From Saccoglossus kowalevskii (Eukaryota; Hemichordata; Enteropneusta; Harrimaniidae), in the NCBI RefSeq assembly GCF_000003605.2, contig NW_003125889.1:68022-95893 (forward strand): 27,872 nucleotides of DNA, in the 5' to 3' direction. The translations under genes and the position numbers were made by a program. Below the pieces are notes generated by a model, which ran no database searches, was not told the DNA's origin, and saw nothing but the letters and a program-made list of their open reading frames with translations. This document shows positions 1 to 12,500 of the stretch, one piece after another. Numbering within the stretch: position 1 is the stretch's first letter; every line of letters begins with the position of its first letter.

Positions 1-554
1 AAAAAAAATCACAAAATCAAAATCAAAGTAAAATAATAAAATAAAAGGGCATTAATAACAAAAGTAATAAAAAATAAAATTAAAATAAGTTTATAGCCAA
101 AATAATTGTAAAGCCCGTACACTACATCAGATTTTAATCAGATTGTGTAATGTGGTGGGTCAGGGTTAAGTTCACCGTACCTATGTGATGCGGTAGGTCA
201 CTGTGGCGTGTCACGGCCTTGCGTCGTTCATCTCGCCTGTGCGATGATGTGATGGTGATGATGTGATGTTCTTCAGCGACATTTATTTAAAATGCTGAAT
301 GATGGTTCCCTGGCCTGTTCTCAACTTGTACGTAACATGTGCAATGTGTTGTGATGTAAAATAACGGAATACTTTGTAATTGTATGTATCATTTTTTTTA
401 TCAGTGAATCATGTCACATAAATGGCATCTTACACTGTTCGTAACCTGAGTCAGGATGGGGCGAACAACCAGAATAATCTAATCTAGAATCTATTAGTAT
501 TTTTTTTTTTAAAAAACGTTATATTTTATTTGTCACCTTTATACCTTAATTATA

Positions 555-590
<36 letters not shown>

Positions 591-1049
591 GTAATGATCA
601 TGCAGCACACGCAACGAAATTCATTGATGTGTATATGTGATATGTCATGATATTGCCCTCTATAGTTTACATGGAGAAAAAACAGATGAATGTCGGATAC
701 GAACATAAAGAACTGGCCGATTCTAAAGGTTGCGATGCTGTATAATAATAAACATATAAACGCCATCTATAGGTCGTTTGAGAAGTTCGTTTTGTTTTTA
801 TGGAAATTGATTAAAATTAAACGTCCTGATATTACTAATGTAAATTAACATAATATGGAGTCGCAGCAGACATTATTTTTCAGTTTCGAAACTAAATATT
901 CAATGTATGGCGAAATTTCGAATTTCAGTACTCGACTGAATGTAACCATAGTATGCATTATTATTGTCTTCAAACTTTTACGACCTTGAACTAACAACGT
1001 GGAACTGGAACCCAATTTCCCACATAATGAGTAAGTGATATTGTAATTA
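1..1049. other. 3' flank of the homeobox gene
   Basis: AT-rich sequence with an A-rich start, a GATGATGTGATG-like simple stretch near 240-270 and a (TAA)n tract. On the minus strand an AATAAA hexamer lies near 524-529, about 520 bases past the homeobox stop. It could be the polyadenylation signal, but the match is short and the distance is not diagnostic. Confidence 0.5.
550..589. repeat. (TAA)n microsatellite
   Basis: About a dozen consecutive TAA/ATA trinucleotide units with slight irregularity at the left edge. Confidence 0.9.
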
Positions 1050-1511
1050 TCAGCAGACTACGACAATCGGCGATGTTCTGTTCCTGTCGTCTTTATTTTC
1101 GGCAACGTTCGTTATTTCTTTACTCAAATTCTCCACACTGAATGACCCTATGACGTCACGGTTATTGTGTGTCTCTAACTCAGACATATACAGTTTCGCT
1201 TTTTGCCTCAAAGTGGCAATACTTGAGTTTCGTCGATCATCGGATTCTATTGTTAGCGGGTTAATTCTTTCCTCCAATTTACTGCAATTGTCAGATGCTT
1301 TCAAAATATCGACAAATGGGGGCGCTAAGTGTGGCTTCTCGCCGTCGCTTCTGGATCCCGGCCATGGAAATTCTTTTGGGGTTGTCGTTTTTTCGCTGCA
1401 GGCTTCTTTTAAGGGCCTGGGAATTTTTGATGGTCCTGTCTTTGATGTGACATCTTTTCCCTGTATTTTCATTTGTCTTCGTTCTTTTGCTCTCCTATTT
1501 TGAAACCACAC
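1050..1511 (-). CDS. Homeobox gene exon 3 (recognition helix, OAR-like and eh1-like motifs, stop)
   Basis: The exon follows an acceptor ending ttgttgtag and begins with the Val of VWFQNRRAK. It encodes residues 167-319. After the basic [10 protein letters not shown] stretch comes a Lys, Pro and Ser-rich linker, then the OAR-like motif (262-275), the eh1-like FSVENL (290-295) and the C-terminal end IVVVC before TGA. An opposite-strand ORF at 1150-1503 is a shadow of this exon. Confidence 0.95.
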   Translation of the reverse strand: MWFQNRRAKERRQMKIQGKDVTSKTGPSKIPRPLKEACSEKTTTPKEFPWPGSRSDGEKPHLAPPFVDILKASDNCSKLEERINPLTIESDDRRNSSIATLRQKAKLYMSELETHNNRDVIGSFSVENLSKEITNVAENKDDRNRTSPIVVVC

Positions 1512-4500
1512 CTACAACAAAACAGCATTATCATGTTAAGATGGTGTGAACTTCAATCCTCAGCTGGCTACCCACAAAGTTACATGGTCGTACTAACTTT
1601 TCTCAATTTCGTATAATTTGGACCACAACTACGTGATTCTTACTATACGTACATTGTTTTTTTTATTACCGGCTATATTCACAGTATACAATGTGTGTGT
1701 TGGGGGGGGGGGGTCTTTCTCGCTTACTGAAAACAACGGCTATCCTATGTAAGTGTTTATCGCTCTGGTGTGTCCTGTTTTATAGCTTAACATTTCCGCG
1801 TTCGAATGTCTATTTAAAAAACAATATATGAATGAATGAATGAATGAATGAATGAATGAATGAATGAATGAATGAATGAATGAATATGAATGAATGAATG
1901 AATGAAAAGCTGTCAAACATAAGCTTCCGATGATACAGTTTAACAAACGATTGAAACGACTCGGACTCATTTAAATACACTTGCATTAGTACTAGTATTT
2001 CTTTACAAAATTATTTCATGGTTTTCCGTGGGATGTTCAGCACATATTCTAGTTTCACATCTACTGTGATCTTTAAATTAACAGAGAGTCATATTGCATC
2101 ATAGTTGTGTAACTTTGCACTTAAGTAAATCCTGCCACTGTATTCCGGGAAAGTTCCGTATAATTAATGCTTCTAATAGTAAGCTGATTACGGGTCATTC
2201 AATCATTCCGTCAGTGGAAATAACGACATCGCACTCTCTACTGGGTGGGGGCGGAGATGATTTATGTATTAATAAAGTCGCAAATGGATGCTATTCAAAC
2301 AATGTTAAAGTTTAATTTTTAAGAAAAGTGATCACATTAATAAAAAACAAGAAGACAGGATCCTGCTAGTGTCTTTGACATCTCTCCGATTCAGTGACTG
2401 GCGTACCTTTGCACCTGTGTAAAATACTACTCGGCTTTCCATGAGTACCACACTCTGACCAACGAGGAGTGCCTAAGTGTTCAGCACTGTGCATTTCATC
2501 CAGACTGTAACTGTATACTTACAAAAAACGACATTCGACCATGACACTAGGGGTCAAATAAGAGACATAATTTACCTCCAAAAGCTAGTTTTTATTGTCA
2601 AATTACAATGCAGTAAATCTGCGCGTGTCGATAGCAAAGTGTGTGTTTACAGATACTCGAATGTTAAAAATTAGAACTGTACGTCGTATACTTTTTTTTC
2701 TTTTGAAACACGCATGGCCTGTCACGGGAAAACGTGCGACGCGGCAAAAAACATACCTCCTCTTTTTGGTTGAACTAAAATTTATAAAGTCCTTAAGATA
2801 ACAGCGTGAGGATAGCCTTTTGAATCTGTCACAAACTCTCGGCACCTCTAAGTCCGCCAATTTATATATTCCTTTCATCAAAGGCATTAGAACAGTCGCG
2901 ACAATAGATCCTTCTCCGCGCCCAACATGGGACGAACAAATATTTACTACCGTCGGTTGGGACGGAGCAAACAAGCAAATACGACGGAGAAAGCGAATTA
3001 GCCGGTGACCACTTGAGGGTGAGATTAATTAACTCTGGGAAACTGTTATTAATCAGTTGGGTAAACAGCAAACACTTGTAACGACGGAAACTCGTATTGA
3101 TCTCATCACGGTACTGACAAATGGAACCACAATCATGAAACGTATGAATTGTGAAAGACATTTCGAGCGGGGAAAGAACGGTTATAAATTTAAACCACCA
3201 GTATGTGGGAACGATCCTCTCACATTCGCTTATGCTATTTTTCGTAATTAGTTTGATTGGCGGTATCGCATTGAACTGTTTTAGCTCCTTGCACTCCATC
3301 CATGTCAGCGTTGAATCTAGTTAATGCGCTTCAACTGTTACAGTAGCGGTAGTTTTAAAACAGCTCTCATCTTTTCCGTCAATAAAAATCCAATATCGCC
3401 TGAATTTAATTGCTTACCATGATTCGGGCGGCACTGATCACGCTCGCCGAATATGTTCTTGTCCACAAACATATATATATATATAAATAATCGCTTTGTA
3501 CCGTTTATTCCATATATATATTATCTTACTACTAGTGAATACAAATCGGCAGGTAATAGTAAAATTACACACCGTCCCCACACATCGAGTATCACCTTCT
3601 AATTGGAGTCGTGGAAAGAGCATATATTCGGAAAGATTCGTAAAAGTTTAATGCTATTTGTACAGTGTTATACATATAAACGACATTAGTTGGTGACATT
3701 ATCTTACCTGTACACGTGCTTCAATCAGGTCCAACTTCAACGCTAATGCTTCCCTCATGAATATGTCCGGATAGTGTGTAGTTTGGAAGGCTTTCTCTAG
3801 CTCTTCTAGTTGCCATGCGCTATAGTTAGCGCGATTTCTGCGTTGTTTTATTGGCTTATTCTCCTCCGCTGAAATGATGTAAGAAAAGTGACAAAAATCA
3901 ATATCTTTCAGTGCATGTTATATAATATTTAACTAAATGCGTTAGTGCCCGTATGTACACACGCCAGTATGATGATATAAACGTACTAGTAGACGGGGTT
4001 ATGTCTTAATGAATGGACAGGTAGCATACAAACATTTGGTTGTAAATTGCAACGACAAGGGCACTCATTAATCAAATTTTGATATTTGCAGTTTGATTCA
4101 AGTCTTAAATTCTTTAAGAATATATATCAAATTTGTTTCAGACACGCGCCAGTTTTGAAAGCTACGTACAATGTTTTTACTCGGTTGCCCCCCCCCTCAT
4201 GATGCCCCCCCCCCATGATGTCTGTATTTCACACCGCCGTACTAACAAAAGAGTTTACACTGAAAACAACGCTAATGATAACGCATGCAAGTGTAAAAAA
4301 ATTCTGATTATTTTGAGTGAGGTGATGTAAATTCTCGAGTTGTTTTCTGTTGAAACATACACCAGACATGTTGAGTTTCCCTTACCCCAACACGCCCAGG
4401 TTTCGTGTAAATATAATAACACACACAAGCCCACTCGTCTCGAGTAGAGCCAAGTGTCAACAACGCCTGTGAATTAAAGGATGTGAGAAACGCACTAGGG

Positions 4501-7500
4501 AGAATTAGTCAAATGTCGATGTCCCGCCAAGGCTGTCGTAGAACAAATCGTTAGTTTTAATGGGGTAATGTTACTGTATTGTTGTAACGATACCGACAAT
4601 ATGGTTTTTTATTAGCACTATCGATTAATACCACCCACAGTGTGAAATGAGCTATCACACTAACGCCGAGGATGTTTCTGTTTTTCCAGCACCATTGATA
4701 CCACCGTAGGTGTTCTCCGTCGTGCACAGTGATTGGAAATTGCGATGGGTATACGATGGGTAGGGGTTGTGATAATTTCAATTACGGGTACTGCATTAGA
4801 TGGGTATCAAGAAGACAAAACATGGAGTGGTTATTACAAACGGGTAGGGTAGTGCATCTTGCAGAAACAAACGTGTATTTGCATTCTACCAAAGTAACGT
4901 AACGTCGGTGGGCTGATATGACGTCAATGCAAGACCGCCATGGCAAACACAGAGGTCGCCCAATGAAAGCAAAATAACAAACATCGAGATAATTTCAAAT
5001 TAAAAGTACTTAAGGCATCATCCGAGCGCTGCAGAGTGAGTCAAGTTTATTTTGACAGGCGGGGTGAGAAGATGAGTGTTTGTTTCTCCGGGGAGAATGC
5101 AATGAGAAACGATCGCTGTGTTTGTACACGAATAACAAGTCAACTGAAAAATAAATTAGTACATATTGAGATAAAAAAGAACGACGTATGCTTCGGAACA
5201 GTTTATACAAAATTTTATATCATATTCTATTGAAAATGAGTAGTGTTATTATTTGTGACATTGTCTTTGGGATTGGGGTTGTTTTTAGATTTGCCAGCAA
5301 TATTCCCAAGTAACGTCGTGTCTGCACTAATATGTTCGGTGTTACCGGAGGCAATCCCGACAGCAAAAAGTTCCCACGGAGTCTGCCTTAAAACCCATAT
5401 GATGTATTGTATCTGTCATCATCAGTTTCAGAGAGTTTACCCTTATCAGTGTAATCTCATCAACAAGTATATTGATTTAATTATCTAAATATCTTAAGAT
5501 TCTAGCAAATATCAACATAGTAGGTTGTTTCTTTTCATATTAGAGTAAACATAACAGGAATTGATGGCGTCAGGAATAACCGAGAAGCAACCTCATTCGA
5601 GACATGCACGTGCAGCTCCATTCTAAGAAGTCCACAAAAGCTAAACGGGACGGGTAGGTTCGGGTCTGAACTGGGATAAGGTGGGCTAATGACATTTGAT
5701 GAATGCCTCGGACCAGGGGCTGATTTTGGAAAATATCGGTAATTTCGAAAAAAAATATTACACAATGCGGATCGAAAGCCGCGTATATAGTTAGAGATGT
5801 GTTGAGTCGTACAGTGTGGCTACGTCGCCTTGTGAGACGAAGTGGTGAAACGTAAGGAACGGTGGTATACCCGACTTTAACGAGAAGACTGGATATTGCC
5901 ACTGTGAGATATGGAATTACTATGCAAGCTAATTTCCTCAATTATTAAACTCATAAAAGCATTGTTCAAATATGTCTCTCTCCGTTCCCTTCTCACTCGA
6001 TTCATCGACAGCCATTCATCTAAGCCAATCATTACGCATCTTACGAATGTCTACACTATGTCAGACAGAGGGTACTTGGGAACTGTCTCCGCTGTCAACA
6101 CAGGGTAGGGCTTGAAAGCAGTTATTTCATGTTAAATGATCGCACATTTTCAAGACGACGCCTTCGGTGAACACGCCGTCTTTTCACAATACTAGTATGT
6201 GGTACCCACTTATTCAACCTAACAACCGTCGACACTCTGGAATATAGCAAGAATATATATAATGAGAATAAACTGTCATTTTTTCCGATTATCACTGGTA
6301 GGTAAATATACGTTGAACAAACAACGGAACACGGCAGCATTTCGTCGTCAACTTGAATCAGACGACATTAAACAAATAAAGTGCAACACACATTCGATAA
6401 TGGTAGAATCAAACATGTTTCAAATGAAAGTTAAGTGAAAACTTACTAGATGTAAACATTACATTTTAACAGCTGTATCATAACGGCAACATAAAAACTA
6501 TGCCTAATATAGAGGTACACGTACCTAATTTTGCAATGTAGGGCGGTCGGCTTTGCTAATATGCTTGCACGAGTCTTGTTTTATCTTATTAATATACTTT
6601 TTTTTTTAATTTTAAAAATCTATCATTGAGACTGAAAGAAAACTTAGTTCCAACCGTCTGGTTATGTTAACTAATTACCAAGTACTGTGATTACCTACTA
6701 GAGTTTTCTATATGTAATATATATATATATATATTATTACATGTTTTAGTATCCATGTAATTGCGTTATTCGAATGTGGCCTGATACTAGTGCATGTTCA
6801 ACAACACTGTTAAGGTTAATTTTCCTGTTATTTGATCGCTGTTTTTTTCCGCCAGGTATACTTTGATTATGATGTTACATGTTATATTCTTGTGAAACGG
6901 AGTTTAATAGTCTCCCCTGCCACAAGCACGATAACCACAACCACCACCACAAGATGCGTGGGCATTTCATTTTAGATGAAACAAACTCAGGTCAATTTTA
7001 TTCCAGTTAATTATATTTAATTTCGGTAGCTCCTCAAGTAGCTAGTACTTATTTACAAGAAGGCCGAAAGAAAAGAACAATATATACATAACAACACTTT
7101 ACACGACAACATACACAAAATAGCAGTACTTGTAAATATAAAATTACACAAAATATAAAATTCAATTTAAGTATTTCGCATACACAGGTTTTCAAATGAC
7201 GTGACAGTGGGGAAATACTTAATATTAGATGGGTATGGATTCCATAAGTGCGACCGGTGTAGCTAAAACTATATATCATATAATGCGTTCTGATTTCAAC
7301 AGGGTGGTTTTGAGATGAAGATCTCTGTATCTGTGCATTTGGTCATTGGTTGTGAATCTTGTTAACAGATGGAGCATCCCCATTCATGAATTTATAGTGT
7401 GGCCTGGTGCAAATGTCTTCTATTACTTAAACTAAGCATGTCAACTGAATTGTTAAACATGTCGTTTCTATGTGTGACTATATTCACCCCAGAATTATTC

Positions 7501-9042
7501 AACCTGCTTGATTCAGGAGTACCTTCAGCCTGTGAGGGCTACCAGCATCGGTAATATTAATTAACTATCACACTGATACAAATCTACTAAACAGTTGAAA
7601 GAAATGAGCGCGGAACAAAGCGTCCAATTATTACTTACAATCGTCTTACATATCATATGTATGTTATGTTTTCATAATAAAGTGACCAAGACACTTAAAA
7701 CTTTCAACTTCTGTTATGGAATTTCCCTTGCATGTTTTATTAAATCACGTAGACTAGCATTTGTTTCTACCTTACGCAATGGCCATCATAAATTCCGTTT
7801 TTGCTACGTTTGAACTTGGTATATGTTTATCAAATTACGGTGACAAATTTATAAGGTATTACGTAATGTTATGCTGCACTTCATCTGCGAGGTCGCAGTA
7901 TAATCAAAATTTGTGTCACCAGCGTACATATTAATATTCGAATTATGAACAGCGTTCATTGTGTACCTTACTGTTTAAAAAATAATAAAGAACGAGGTAT
8001 GGCCTCCGTGGAACCGCTATTTTAATTTCTTTAACTCAACAAAAAATACTGAAAAAAAATTGTTAAAGATTAAATCAAATTGAAGTTACAACATCATAAC
8101 CTGTAACCACGTCGTATGATACTTTCTCTGTTTATTACATACGTATATTATTAAAATGAAACGAACAATAGCAATTAGCATAATTGATTTGTTTAAGTAA
8201 TTACTTTTTGTTATTTCCAAAACAAAATAAGTTTACGGCTTTACATTTAATCTGTTGCCTGACTTGGCGAAAGTGTTTTTCCCTCTATACGATTTTTTGT
8301 TTTGCTTGAATGAATTTTTTTTCCATGTGTATGAAACGCAAACGTTAGTTTAAAACGACACGGTTGAGATCCGTTGATGACCGATCCCAGCCGTGAAGAC
8401 TGCGTTCACACACAGTTATCCGTGGGAAACCGACAACTTGCACATAACATGAGTCGGTGGAGGTGATGAAACTCATGTCCGGTGTAACTAACGGATGTCG
8501 TCACCGTGTGTACGTATGTGGAAGAAAGTTTACAGGAAAATACAATAACATAAGAAAAAGCATAAACAAAAGTTAATTAAATCAGCAAATTTGCCTCAGG
8601 TTCTATTGTAGGTTTTCAGTGTCCATTTCAATTACACACTATCTACCCACCCGTGTAATTAAATTAATTACCATCGTCGGTGTATGCGATAAACAAACCT
8701 CTCACCTGAATACTCGGTTGCTCCGGTAAGACCGGCCGCTTGGGATGCCATCATCAGCGCCTGTCGACAAGGTTCCGACGGTACATAGTTAGGGCTCAGC
8801 ATACTCTGGTAGGGACACATGGGCCCCGGGGAATACAGAGCTGATGTGGCCGCGGCCGCTGCTAGGATGTCAAAATCGGCGCTACATCTGGCTGCATTGG
8901 CCAATGTCCCAATGGGGAGACCGAAAGCGTTAGAGGCGGCGAATGACTGAAAATTGGCCGTCAGTGGCGGAGTGTATGGCGGACTGCCGAATATGGCCGG
9001 GTTCATCTTGATAGTTTTGCCGTGATATTGTAGTTCCCACAT
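1050..9042 (-). CDS. UNCX/Unc-4-like paired-class homeobox transcription factor (3 exons)
   Basis: CDS is complement of 9042..8706, 3868..3708 and 1511..1050: 960 nt, 319 residues plus stop. Phases agree (exon 1 ends phase 1, exon 2 ends phase 0) and both introns are GT-AG. The ATG at 9042 is the first ATG after an in-frame stop at 9114-9112. The homeodomain spans about residues 121-180, with L136, F140, W168, F169, Q170 and N171 at canonical places. [10 protein letters not shown] and FMREALAL are typical of the UNCX/Unc-4 family. The intron at homeodomain position 46/47 is the one shared by many PRD-class genes. Residues 262-275 ([14 protein letters not shown]) resemble an OAR motif; FSVENL at 290-295 is eh1-like, suggesting Groucho recruitment. 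The N-terminus is rich in Ala, Pro and Ser. Odd points: Trp at homeodomain position 56 is Glu, and an OAR motif is not usual in UNCX. It should bind DNA in the nucleus. PRD class is certain; the family is likely; a fast-evolving paralogue is possible. Confidence 0.95.
1512..3707 (-). other. Homeobox gene intron 2 (2196 bp)
   Basis: It contains a run of G (about 1701-1711), a GAAT-type microsatellite (about 1828-1903) and a short (TA)n tract near 3470-3485. Overlapping open frames on both strands at 2600-3300, the longest 145 codons on the minus strand (3299-2862), have no recognisable domain. I do not call them genes. Confidence 0.65.
1828..1903. repeat. (GAAT)n microsatellite
   Basis: A long tetranucleotide tract of GAAT/TGAA units, broken once by a two-base irregularity near 1885. 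On the minus strand it makes a spurious Ser-Phe-Ile-His repeat peptide. Confidence 0.95.
3708..3868 (-). CDS. Homeobox gene exon 2 (homeodomain helices 1-2)
   Basis: This 161-nt exon lies between an acceptor ending tttcag and the donor gtaagat. It encodes residue 113 (split codon) to 166, homeodomain positions up to 46: the basic N-terminal arm (KQRRNR), helix 1 ([10 protein letters not shown]), the HYPD turn and helix 2 (FMREALAL), ending in EARVQ. The ORF is too short to stand out alone. It was identified by motif and by exact phase fit on both sides. Confidence 0.96.
4188..4214. repeat. Two adjacent poly-C runs
   Basis: Two runs of nine to ten C separated by TCATGATG. Such runs are error-prone in sequencing and of no evident coding value. 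Confidence 0.8.
6716..6736. repeat. (TA)n tract
   Basis: About ten TA dinucleotides in homeobox intron 1. Confidence 0.85.
8706..9042 (-). CDS. Homeobox gene exon 1 (N-terminal region)
   Basis: This exon encodes residues 1-112 plus the first base of codon 113, and ends CAG|gtgagagg. Content is low-complexity and typical of transactivation or repression regions: an Ala run near residue 60 and several Pro, Ser and Tyr-rich stretches (for example GSPPYTPPL). It has no recognised domain. The exon is much richer in G+C and CpG than the surrounding intron and flank. Confidence 0.9.
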
Positions 9043-9500
9043 CAAACACTCTTTTCGCTCGGTCTCGGTGGTTGGTCTCAGTGGAGGAAAGTAAACAATG
9101 CGTATTTTTTGTTACACCGTCTAAAATAAGTAATGCAACGGTGGCGATCCCGTGGTCACGTGACCTCACTCAAACGTCAACAGTCAGTACTCAGTTTGAC
9201 GGGAACATAGTTCACCGACCGACCGACTCCGATCAAAACGTCCAAATCTCACGTTTATCGTGCCTACCCCGTGATGATCGTGCGGCCTTTCTCAGCTGAT
9301 TAGCAGTGAACCACCGTGAGGGCAGTCCGGATTACCGTCGGTCTGACGCCAGTGACAGGTGGTGCGCTGAACATACCCATTGGCTTATGGCCCCATGTTT
9401 CACAGTGGCACCATTCCGCCGCGTTAAGATTGACACTCGAAGCCGACGAGAGTATGCAATTAATCAACCTGCGCTGGTGTAACACTGTACACCAAGTCAT
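9043..9500 (-). promoter_or_regulatory. Candidate promoter / 5' region of the homeobox gene
   Basis: The segment upstream of the homeobox ATG is visibly richer in G+C and CpG than the AT-rich DNA around it. It holds the perfect 12-base palindrome GGTCACGTGACC (9154-9165), an extended E-box. Just upstream, CGTCAA (9174-9179) faces TTGACG (about 9197-9202). No TATA box was seen at a convincing distance, which is common for CpG-rich promoters. No transcription start can be placed from sequence alone. Confidence 0.4.
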
Positions 9501-12500
9501 TGCTTAACATGAGGGGGACATTCGACATTCCAGTATCGCCGGATTTTTTAATCAAGTCGTTGGTACGCTCTAGTTGTGTTGGTCTTTTAACTTTAAAAAA
9601 TGTGATCCATCACCAAAAAGGTATCGGCTTAACGGTGGAAAGTGATACACTAACGTTTCTGGTGTGCATACCGTATCGTTGCGCAGAGAGTTCTGAAAAT
9701 GCGGAGTGGGAAATCAACATACTAAAATTAGATTGCGGAAAAAATTTATTTCAAAAGTTTAAAATTCTGAAAGTACGAGTGATGTGGGACAAAAGTTCCC
9801 GTAACAAGTAATAGCGGACATCTTCAGTCCGCGGCTCTGTGTTTGTACTACTTTAAATTCTAGCTCGAAAACTTAATATTCACACAAATTTCAACATACG
9901 GTCACAAAATCCTCGTCCCTCCTACTCTACCTTGCCCCTAGGACATAAATGGATTGTGCCTAATACAATAACTATATAGCTGGAAATAAATAAATCAAGG
10001 TAATTCTACAAAGAAATAATTCAAAATAATAATTGCCTATGAATATATTAAACTATTACAAGTATCTCAGTATAGCGTAATTGTTATTGGCCTTCAGTGA
10101 GATACGTGTGTTTTGCGGGCGAGGAGAGACGTACGCTCGTCCAGCTACATTCCGCCGGGTGTCCCACTAACTGCTTATCGCATCGGTGTGTTTGTCCTTA
10201 GTACGAGGATTATTTATTTAAATTCTCTTCAATGCCGCTGGATTTTCGCAGATAGGATTACTATATCGAGCCTTAATCAAATAGGTATTACTGAACTACC
10301 CGCGGTCTTTGATTGATCGTTCCAATATTTGTGTTGTTACTTTTTAACTTTCGAACCAGGATCTTTCATGATTATTCAGTGTTATTTATTAACCCATGAG
10401 GCATCGCGGTATTTGAAAAAGAAGTGAATACATTTCACCATTATAAAGTTTACTCAAAGTTGCCGGTCAAACAAGTTGCAAGTTAATACATCAATTCTTC
10501 TTCTTTTTTCAAGAAAACAGGACTATCAATATTTGACAATACCAAGCGATCAGGGAGGGCAAATCGCCCGAGATCGAGGACCAAATTTCGTGAAATCGAA
10601 AGCGGACGAACGAACGGTTAAAGATAGTGTGAGGACATTTATTGCACAAAATGTTTGATCTAATGTTTTCATTGTTCGGGGAGAAAGGACTAACAGTTCG
10701 AACAGGTAACTCTGAGTTGAATTCCAAATTATTACAAAAAAACGCGTTATACTATTCTCTCTTCAGGGGTGCACGCGCGCCAGGTGCCCCCTCCCCTTTC
10801 AGTCCGCAAAAAATTGACAAATCAATTGACACACCTAGCCCACCGGAGGTCTAATTCGGCCACGTCAATAGGAGCGCGCGCCCCCTTACAGAATTTTTGG
10901 ATCCGCCAGTGGAGTGTACCTCTATGTAACGACCAATACGAAGCGGCTATGTATATAATGAAGTCAGGACTTAGGCAATGCACACTCATTTACAATAGAG
11001 GGACTGTGAATATATACACAGTGTCTGTTTCGTGGGCTTTTTTTCCTTCTGTATCAACCACACCGTGTTTTGTTGGATACGTGTGTCTTCTAAAAATGTC
11101 TCCCAACAACAGCATTTCAACCAGGTATTCTTGGTACCACACGTGTTTATAATCTTTAAAAGTAGTGGGCCAAGAAAACCTAATTATCGCACTAGATTTC
11201 ATTCCCTATCTTTCCGTTGACATCTAATGTAATTTCTCTAGACACATTGACTTTCATTCCAAATTTCTCTTAAAGTTCAATTCAAATTTTCAGTTAGGAC
11301 TTTGAGCTAATTTTATAAATAATTTCACATGCTTTAATCCTTCGACGGCCGGAAACACAGTGACCTTATATAAAATACACCTCTTTGCTTTCAAAATTGT
11401 GCGCATATTTTTGGTTTTTTGGATTGTTTAATTTTGTTAAATATTGTCTTCCAAAATTTGATTTTGAATACCATAACAGCAAAGAATGGTTAAACACATT
11501 TTTCCCCAAATGTTCATTCTTAATAACAGCTGGATTATCAAAAACAAGTAAGACGATGCAATACCGCACACCGAACTTTAATGCTAACTCTATAACTGTG
11601 ACTTCTGTAACCACTGTAGCTTTGACTAAACATTATACCTCCATGGACTGAACTGCAACGGTCGCACGCAACATACATTTTAGTTAACATTCAACTGTAA
11701 TCATTATACTAAACTTTTCGATTTGCTACTGTAAATGACGACGAATGAACCGTAAATTCATAAAAACACGCGACTCAACAGTGTCGCTTTCAAAAGTACA
11801 ACGTGTAAGTGGCGTAGAATTAGTGTTCAATACTTCGTAAGATGCGGTCATATTCGATGAACGGCCGTGGGGATAAATGCTTCTGTTTTACCACTATTAT
11901 TTTCAGGACCTTGCTTATACATTAGTATCGTCCATGATGCAAACACAACTATGTACTTAACTACTATGACTACGTCACTAGACTGACACAGTGTAACAAA
12001 TCAGTAAGGACAATCTGCAACTGAAACCATGAATAGGTCCTGGTACGACACGGATTTCGGTTGTCTCAATAATATGTAGAGCTAATTACTGGACAAAGCC
12101 CACTTAAAAGCTCCTGTTATATAGATTGGTTCTGTTACAAAAAAAGGGTTCAGTGTTTTCAGGTTGATTAATAGCGGCAATTCGAGCCGGTGTAATACCG
12201 CAAAATAGACTTGTGGGAAACAGTGTTACTAAACAACGGTCGCAAAGCCGATACTCCGAGCCTCTGTTGTGTAGATGGTCATCGAACGAGTCAGTTTGGA
12301 AAACCCCCTGGCCCGCGTCAAAAACAGCAACTCGACACCCACCCATCTCAGTTAAACAAATTGATACAGTTTTGTTGCAACACCAATTAAAAAATTAACA
12401 GAATATAACAACAATGACGGTAGTAAGGCCACCCAGGGACGAGCAACCCGAGATGGATGCGAATGCGAAGATTGACGCTCTTCGTGGCGCACAAACAAGA

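Larger units (their letters stand above)
3869..8705 (-). other. Homeobox gene intron 1 (4837 bp)
   Basis: No coding exon, tRNA or clear transposon was recognised. It holds two C-runs (near 4190-4213), a (TA)n tract near 6718-6735, a perfect CRE octamer at 4919-4926 and a short hairpin near 8447-8478 with 8-base arms (ACATGAGT / ACTCATGT). The open frames inside mostly lack an ATG start or any recognisable motif. Introns of developmental homeobox genes often carry enhancers, but that cannot be shown from one sequence. Confidence 0.7.

Noticed and set aside
2862-3299. 145-codon minus-strand frame in homeobox intron 2
   Set aside because: No domain or repeat relationship is recognisable, and other frames on both strands overlap it.
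1050-9042. Assignment of the homeobox gene to DRGX or PROP1
   Set aside because: The KQRRNR arm resembles DRGX and RRAK.R.Q resembles PROP1, but [10 protein letters not shown] and FMREALAL favour UNCX/Unc-4.
9509-9811. About 100-codon plus-strand frame with sliding-clamp-like wording (GLTVESDTLTFLV)
   Set aside because: Comparison with remembered Rad1, Hus1 and Rad9 features gave no consistent match, and no adjoining exons were seen.
12104-12346. 80-codon minus-strand frame with a VAVFDAG motif recalling the S8 Asp motif
   Set aside because: No His or Ser motif exons or matching splice sites were found around it. The resemblance is limited to a few residues.
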